A stretch of DNA of 20,715 nucleotides from CAYNYI01 sp964401455. GTDB lineage: Bacteria; Fibrobacterota; OXYB2-FULL-49-7; CAYNYI01. Positions 17,001-20,715 of this stretch are shown in pieces. The notes below the pieces were generated by a model, which was given only the letters and a program-made list of their open reading frames with translations, did not search any database and was not told where the DNA came from. The translations under genes and the position numbers were made by a program. The stretch spans positions 1-20,715 of the forward strand of contig CAYNYI010000052.1 in the NCBI GenBank assembly GCA_964401455.1, given 5' to 3'. Position 1 is the first letter of the stretch. Every line of letters begins with the position of its first letter.

Positions 17001-17885
17001 AGAAATGGCGGAAGAGTCCGGCCTTAAAAATCCGGCATTTGCGGTGTCGGTACTCATAAAGCGGGGGTCTGCGGTGTCCCAGAAATTCTCGCCTTTACCT
17101 GTGAAATGTGTTGTTGATGTGTCGAAATTATGGACTACCACTCCGTTCAAGATATAGCTTCCGGCCGCAACATTTCCGTTTACCCTTATCGCCGGTATTC
17201 CGTTTACGGCTGTGTCCGAAGCTACGCAGTTGGCTATTTCAAGGCTGTCGAGCCGTTCAGATGTCGAGGTATTATTGACATCTATTATTCCGCAGCCGAA
17301 AAATGTCGAGTTTCTGACCTTCCAGTTAACGCGTGAGCGCTGGTCGCTGCCGGAAGCGTCAATGGCGAATCCGGTGTTTATATCATAAAAAATACAGTTT
17401 TCTATTATCAGTGTATCGATGCCGTAAGCCGCTCTTACAGGCTGGATTTTGGTTGAGGTATTTGCCCTTGAGAAAGCACAGCCATGTATTTTTATATTTG
17501 AAACTGCCAGGCTGTTGGTTATGAGATAATGGCCGGCAGTAGTACCGTCTCCTCTGATATGGAGTCCGTCGAATGTTATATTGTCGTGCCGGAGGTCAAA
17601 TCCGGTTACCGGGTTGAAGCCGGCATCATGATCGAAGATTACCTGCGGCATTTCGGAAAGAGAAGACGGCCTTGACGCGGCCTTTATAATAAGGCTCGAT
17701 GAAGATTCCAGGTCCATTCTGTTTGAGATTCTATGGCTCGTATTCAGGGATACGAGAACCGTGTCGTTTTCTCCGTTTGGCAGAGCTGAAAGTATATCGG
17801 CAAGCTCATTGTCGGAGGAGGCAGTATAGGTTGCCGAAAAAACGGTAACGGCGAGAATAAACAGCAATATTATAGTTTTCCGCAT
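14013..17885 (-). CDS. N-terminal part of an interrupted giant secreted protein: beta-helix plus fibronectin-III-like modules
   Basis: 1290 codons to the premature TAA. A signal peptide spans residues 1-18 (Arg-Lys, Ile/Leu-rich core, cleavage near FSA). Residues 20-338 form a parallel beta-helix, with rungs such as NITFDGLHIRG, NIKIHGCAFSR and TLIIENCIFYD and the closing motif VDIGAIE at 332-338. Then come about seven fibronectin-III-like modules of 110-125 residues. Several end in similar strands: MYYFTSCLVDEAGNK, TYYFYMALAD, QYYFLALYSDSAGNW, TYYISATVNDASGN and NYSVILSVCDEAGNW. AAGGAT sits 8 bases before the ATG. As it stands the product would lack its sorting tail, which lies in frame just beyond the stop; restored, the protein would be 1941 residues. 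The beta-helix plus modules suggest a surface protein binding carbohydrate or another polymer, but this is inference. The gene diverges from the beta-helix gene at 18267. Confidence 0.8.
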   Translation of the reverse strand: MRKTIILLFILAVTVFSATYTASSDNELADILSALPNGENDTVLVSLNTSHRISNRMDLESSSSLIIKAASRPSSLSEMPQVIFDHDAGFNPVTGFDLRHDNITFDGLHIRGDGTTAGHYLITNSLAVSNIKIHGCAFSRANTSTKIQPVRAAYGIDTLIIENCIFYDINTGFAIDASGSDQRSRVNWKVRNSTFFGCGIIDVNNTSTSERLDSLEIANCVASDTAVNGIPAIRVNGNVAAGSYILNGVVVHNFDTSTTHFTGKGENFWDTADPRFMSTDTANAGFLRPDSSAISPQTNLINSGTNSVVTEMSTDIFGSTRNYDPGAQFTKVDIGAIETQSTMESKDKTSPNALFSLDAEARDSTEWQIIDFTFTGTGAGGTLTDSADVDSLYIFWSNSKPYTSIPSKRLEETSEAYNINSATTSFTDSIIIDKTDKMYYFTSCLVDEAGNKTSFSNSVSDSTRTSHPVGVSVKPTFDEAQFAASVTAPTYSTMTVTWDTSGIYDEKDYADSLKVIRFKGKINQSPVREDSLVFALSDAVEVWNISGLTEKTDYSYQFILHYVAPDNSGWLLENSIFASGTTPKDPAPPQNNISISVSQRGRVNSQNLAVVNYDMSSWTGEEWQARLYGKTSPFTGKYDTLQSETLWLIADTSDTPCAYPEDPSRDTLFENTSLLPDGVYLALPEPEKTYYFYMALADTDTNWAEITSTCTTTVTTYSDTESPDPRALVIATPEASAVDSNTIPVTIQRNSVFPFDKDADSVKVYMSLGGYPDTSNFPFNLAQDSVLFATVVDSINIITGYTYTANTYNNNTQYYFLALYSDSAGNWCPPTQSSLYITQATKTGNDITPPNNKICAGGGAPSSLLSVSATDTKAITLHLCTTDWTQVTDSSDRSKLLIYYSDTNHLTSSQITNKDVLHNEWVQLNPIIPVDGTNILLDGLRSDKTYYISATVNDASGNISSEICEFTAATDRDTIPPDPAFLTMDIDTSADRETRKSEIVITWDKNILPSDADTLGIVIRPGTSYPVINDRTFPSETGDITAKIYTGEIISQKTLTGLSAGTNYSVILSVCDEAGNWAPVTDAQNSHLRKQFITPSDVTYEFPVDSLVIDICGTCTGINSAIVSYSFPVDFLDDATPWFIDSILIGAYSGTSGHPDDYQDVSVYTARSINRSQDTITITGLSASTDYKIFGYVRAVYGASFEPAWSNTDTTGFVSIRTSSEKPLPGEEFEITIGSDTATLTPGELGWTETALDSFSLSVGIDTASSTTVTNGDGTVLNIDVNSTSSSQAL

Positions 17886-18011
17886 TTATGTATCCTTTTC
17901 AGACAGTTGTTATTATTATTTACAATTAATTTCTGTTAAATATTTGATGTTGTATTCATGAATAAGGTTCTGAAATTCTTTAATAAAAGTAACAATTTAC
18001 CGCGTTGAATG

Positions 18012-18095
18012 CAATAATTCATCTGATAACACATTCAATATGTGGAAAATTTCTTCTTTTGCACAGTTCTTTTGCACAGTATAAATGAATTATTG
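18012..18095. repeat. Inverted repeat enclosing the tandem repeat
   Basis: CAATAATTCAT at 18012-18022 is the exact reverse complement of ATGAATTATTG at 18085-18095, with 62 bases between. The enclosed segment holds the tandem 13-mer. The arms are AT-rich, so chance cannot be excluded. Confidence 0.5.
18054..18079 (+). repeat. Perfect tandem 13-bp repeat
   Basis: TTCTTTTGCACAG occurs twice with no gap (18054-18066 and 18067-18079). It lies in the gap between two divergent genes, so it could be paired regulator-binding sites or a slippage duplication. Confidence 0.85.
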
Positions 18096-18266
18096 TGAAC
18101 TTTTTCTTCACTTTTTTGTCTAAAAATATGCAGGGATGTTCATGCGGTTGCGGAGCGGGATGTAAGATGAGTATATTATGTATGATAATCCTCAAATAAT
18201 CCGTGTTTTTTGCCGGATTGATTTTTTTGAAAAATAAAGAATTTCTGCTAAATATAGGAGTTTTTA

Positions 18267-20715
18267 ATGAGAACATTTATGATGATCGCCTTATTCGTGC
18301 TTTCCGGTATATTCTCGTCTTTCGGGTATTATTATGAGCCTGTTAATCCGGATACAATCTATGTTGACGATAACGGCACCGATTCCCCGGGCTGCGGCGA
18401 GACTATAGACACTGCGTGCCGCACTCTGCAGTATGCGTTCACCTATGAGATTCCTTATGATACAAATAACACTGAGTCTTCCGGCGGAACTCCTTATGTT
18501 TCCGATCATCACACCTTTATAATGATGCTCCCCGGCACATACCGGGATACGGGTGATTATTTCGGAAAACCTAATGCTGTAGGCAGCAGGTATTTCACGA
18601 CTGCCATTCCCAACGAAGCTTTTTCGGATGAAACCTGGGCCGATGATTTTGCGGCCGCGGGCAGGCACCGCAAGAATTTCCGGGCCGGCAGAGGCCTTAC
18701 AATAAAGCCCTATTATATGGATAACCCGGACAGCGCGGTAATAATAGAGCCGAATTTCGCCGAGGTTACTCCTGAAGATGTGATTATAGATAATGGAATA
18801 GACACGGCGATAACCGATACGGTACCCACGGTTGACAGCTGTTATTTTTACGCCGGGAAAAAGATTTTTAATGAAACCGATACCGGTGCCAATTTTGATT
18901 CTACGGTTACCCGCTGGGCGGAATACGGCTATACCGAAGTAAACGGGAAAATATTGGTATTTGATGATTACAGCGAACTCCACGGTGTAGGTACACAAAT
19001 AGACGGTTGGCAAAATGAGGATAAATTTGCGCTCGCGAAGGACCGTCATTACCATGACAGGGGTATCGGGCGTTTCAATGGAGACACCTTGAATACCGCG
19101 GTGGACGCCAATTATAGTATTTACTGGCTGAACCACTGGAATGATCATCGGGGAGATTTCAGCGACCGCAAGATTCATCCGGGGACCTGTACGCTGAAAG
19201 TTGTTCATGATTCTACCGGAAACAGAGGCTGGGACATCAGGGATGACGGAAACGGCAATCTCCTTGTTGGCGGAGTAATAAAAGGCAAGATAAATTATGT
19301 AACCGGTGTCTGGGAATTAAGGTTCCCGGAATCGATCGGCTGGGATGACTGGCTTTATGTCTCTTATACCTGCGATTATGAAATGTACCATTACGAAGAG
19401 CCGAATTGGTCGGCATTTGACGAAGATGCAGGCGGCAGCGCATATGATGAAAGAATGTTCGGCCGCATGCCTTACGGCCAGCATATGTATGTTGAAGATG
19501 AACGCGCCTTTTACGAGAGAGTCTGGGGCGATGGCTGGAAATTCTCGGGCTCCGGCGGTTGGGACAAACTTTCTGTAGCTAATATGCCTTCAAACCCGTC
19601 TGCTTTTCATATCGAGGATAATTCATATATTACCATTGAAGGCCTTAAAATAAACGGTTACCGTACAAGTACCTATGACGGAAAGGCAAGGGCTTTCGCC
19701 CTGGGCGGCTCTTCCGCCTCCCTTGATTTGGAAGCCTGGGATACAACAAAGGCAGTTTCCATAAAAAACTGCCGTATGATAAATACCGGAGGAAGCGGAG
19801 GGCGTGTTTTTGATGAGTTTTTTGGAATCGCGGGCTGGCTCGATTCTCTTCAGCTTCACGGGAATATCATCATGGGTTTTGCCGGCGGATATGAAACTGA
19901 ATATGCCGTTGAGATTTCCTGCCCGAAGCTTCCGGGAACGGGTAACGAAACCTATACTGCTTCATTATGTAATTCGAATTACAGCAGGGGATGGCAGATA
20001 ACAAATAACGCTTTTATAGGTATCAGCGGTTCAGTTATCAGAATACTTCACCCCACCGGGCAAAATTTCTCTAACTGTATTCGAATCTCCGGTGTTTATG
20101 ACCCTGTCCCAGCGATTTTCGCGAATAATATAGTATATGCCTATGATGAAGGCCTTCTGGACGCCAGTCATGCGGTAGTCTGGTTCCTGAAACTCGGCCC
20201 CACGGACGGTTTTCATTCTGACGGTTCTTCAGACCCCTGGTATATAAAAGACTATAATTCGCTTTATTTTCCCTATAATAATTCCAATAACTGCCATGTT
20301 TTTCCTGACTATGCTCAGGACAATGTTTCCGGTCTTTATTCTTCGCAGTTCAACACTTCAAGCTGGAGCCAGAATTTTAATGAGGCACTGACGCATATAT
20401 ACGAGAATGTGTCTATACAGGACAGTACCTATTTCAGGCCGACCGCCGCCTCAATTCTCATAAATGCCGTAAATAACGACATGAATTCCTATAACAGTGA
20501 CGGCAGAGCACCCAGCGCGGAATGGCTCGCCCTGCAGGATACTATACTTAAACCGGGCCCTTCATATCATTTTGATAATAAATTTGATCCCCGGATAAAT
20601 GTGGCTATGGGAGACTCGATTGACATCGGCCCGACAGAAATGCCTACGGTTGTTCCTTCCGTTACTTTCAGTGTCTCGGCGTCTATGGTCTCGGATACTT
20701 CCATTCAGCTTACCA
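18267..20715 (+). CDS. Secreted parallel beta-helix protein, incomplete at right edge
   Basis: An uninterrupted frame of 816 codons runs from the ATG to the window edge; I read it through and found no stop. TAGGAG at 18255-18260 is 6 bases from the start. Residues 1-20 are a signal peptide (Arg2, hydrophobic core, end near SSFG). Residues 31-57 contain YVDDNGTDSPGCG and TACRTLQYAF, an opening found in secreted parallel beta-helix proteins, where the two cysteines may pair. Beta-helix rungs follow, for example YITIEGLKINGY, VSIKNCRMINTG, LQLHGNIIMGF and WQITNNAFIGI. The helix seems to close with DSIDIGPTE near 785-795, and the last residues (VTFSVSASMVSDTSIQL) look like the first strands of a fibronectin-III-like module. 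This is the order seen in the divergent gene at 17885, so I expect more modules and a T9SS tail beyond the window. Function unknown. Confidence 0.88.
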   Translation, partial: MRTFMMIALFVLSGIFSSFGYYYEPVNPDTIYVDDNGTDSPGCGETIDTACRTLQYAFTYEIPYDTNNTESSGGTPYVSDHHTFIMMLPGTYRDTGDYFGKPNAVGSRYFTTAIPNEAFSDETWADDFAAAGRHRKNFRAGRGLTIKPYYMDNPDSAVIIEPNFAEVTPEDVIIDNGIDTAITDTVPTVDSCYFYAGKKIFNETDTGANFDSTVTRWAEYGYTEVNGKILVFDDYSELHGVGTQIDGWQNEDKFALAKDRHYHDRGIGRFNGDTLNTAVDANYSIYWLNHWNDHRGDFSDRKIHPGTCTLKVVHDSTGNRGWDIRDDGNGNLLVGGVIKGKINYVTGVWELRFPESIGWDDWLYVSYTCDYEMYHYEEPNWSAFDEDAGGSAYDERMFGRMPYGQHMYVEDERAFYERVWGDGWKFSGSGGWDKLSVANMPSNPSAFHIEDNSYITIEGLKINGYRTSTYDGKARAFALGGSSASLDLEAWDTTKAVSIKNCRMINTGGSGGRVFDEFFGIAGWLDSLQLHGNIIMGFAGGYETEYAVEISCPKLPGTGNETYTASLCNSNYSRGWQITNNAFIGISGSVIRILHPTGQNFSNCIRISGVYDPVPAIFANNIVYAYDEGLLDASHAVVWFLKLGPTDGFHSDGSSDPWYIKDYNSLYFPYNNSNNCHVFPDYAQDNVSGLYSSQFNTSSWSQNFNEALTHIYENVSIQDSTYFRPTAASILINAVNNDMNSYNSDGRAPSAEWLALQDTILKPGPSYHFDNKFDPRINVAMGDSIDIGPTEMPTVVPSVTFSVSASMVSDTSIQLT

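Larger units (their letters stand above)
17886..18266. other. AT-rich divergent intergenic region
   Basis: 381 bases between the starts of two divergent secreted-protein genes, so promoters for both should lie here. I found no convincing -35/-10 pair on either strand. Contents: a perfect 12-base palindrome TATTCATGAATA at 17953-17964; an 11-base inverted repeat at 18012-18022 and 18085-18095; a tandem 13-base repeat at 18054-18079; a weak 5-bp hairpin GTGAA/TTCAC at 18095-18111 followed by six T; and a 23-codon cysteine-rich ORF at 18128-18199. An 85-codon - strand ORF across 18019-18276 has no support. Confidence 0.5.

Noticed and set aside
12060..17885. TAA recoded as a sense codon
   Set aside because: Nearly all neighbouring genes end with TAA at proper positions, so a general reassignment does not fit; a local mutation or error is simpler.
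18019..18276. 85-codon - strand ORF in the divergent intergenic region
   Set aside because: Low-complexity, AT-driven composition with no domain; it overlaps the start of the + strand gene and the repeats.
18291..19208. 305-codon - strand ORF
   Set aside because: It lies wholly inside a longer + strand frame with signal peptide, ribosome site and beta-helix features. Its own translation shows no domain and no suitable start.

Overview
The window looks like chromosomal DNA from an anaerobic, Gram-negative-type bacterium that exports large proteins through a type IX secretion system (T9SS). Two things suggest this. A single-chain pyruvate:ferredoxin oxidoreductase with all its cluster cysteines is present. 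Three long secreted ORFs also end in the same kind of C-terminal sorting domain, with an NPFNP motif followed by an Ig-like fold that closes on a terminal L-[IL]-K. Such tails are common in Fibrobacterota, Cloacimonadota and related candidate phyla. I cannot name the lineage from sequence alone. There are no tRNAs, rRNAs, CRISPR arrays or recognisable insertion sequences.

Layout, left to right. (1) 195-4092, + strand: a secreted parallel beta-helix protein with a T9SS tail behind a good promoter, then a membrane protein with twelve CxxC motifs resembling the DnaJ zinc-finger region, then a small TM2-like membrane protein starting one base after it. (2) 4089-4992, - strand: a zinc-ribbon Nudix hydrolase and QueF (queuosine pathway), spaced as an operon and overlapping the + strand run tail-to-tail by 3 bases. 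(3) 4993-5162: a divergent promoter region with a perfect palindrome. (4) 5163-8765, + strand: nifJ-type pyruvate oxidoreductase, closed by a strong hairpin terminator. (5) 8912-17885, - strand: two giant secreted modular proteins. The second is cut in two by one in-frame TAA, though everything on both sides reads as one 1941-codon gene. (6) 17886-18266: an AT-rich divergent intergenic region with a tandem 13-bp repeat inside a wider inverted repeat. (7) 18267 to the right edge, + strand: an incomplete gene of at least 816 codons for another secreted beta-helix protein. A 305-codon antisense ORF here is only a shadow.

How the parts fit: the giant proteins (beta-helix, repeated fibronectin-III-like modules, C-terminal sorting domain) form a cluster of probable surface or secreted cargo, possibly for polymer binding or adhesion. 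The nifJ gene provides acetyl-CoA and reduced ferredoxin or flavodoxin for central metabolism, and queF-nudix are housekeeping. The most unusual points are the interrupted 1941-codon gene, the roughly 500-residue C-terminal region it shares with the neighbouring 992-residue protein, the twelve-CxxC membrane protein with its TM2-like partner, and the palindrome lying over two divergent promoters.
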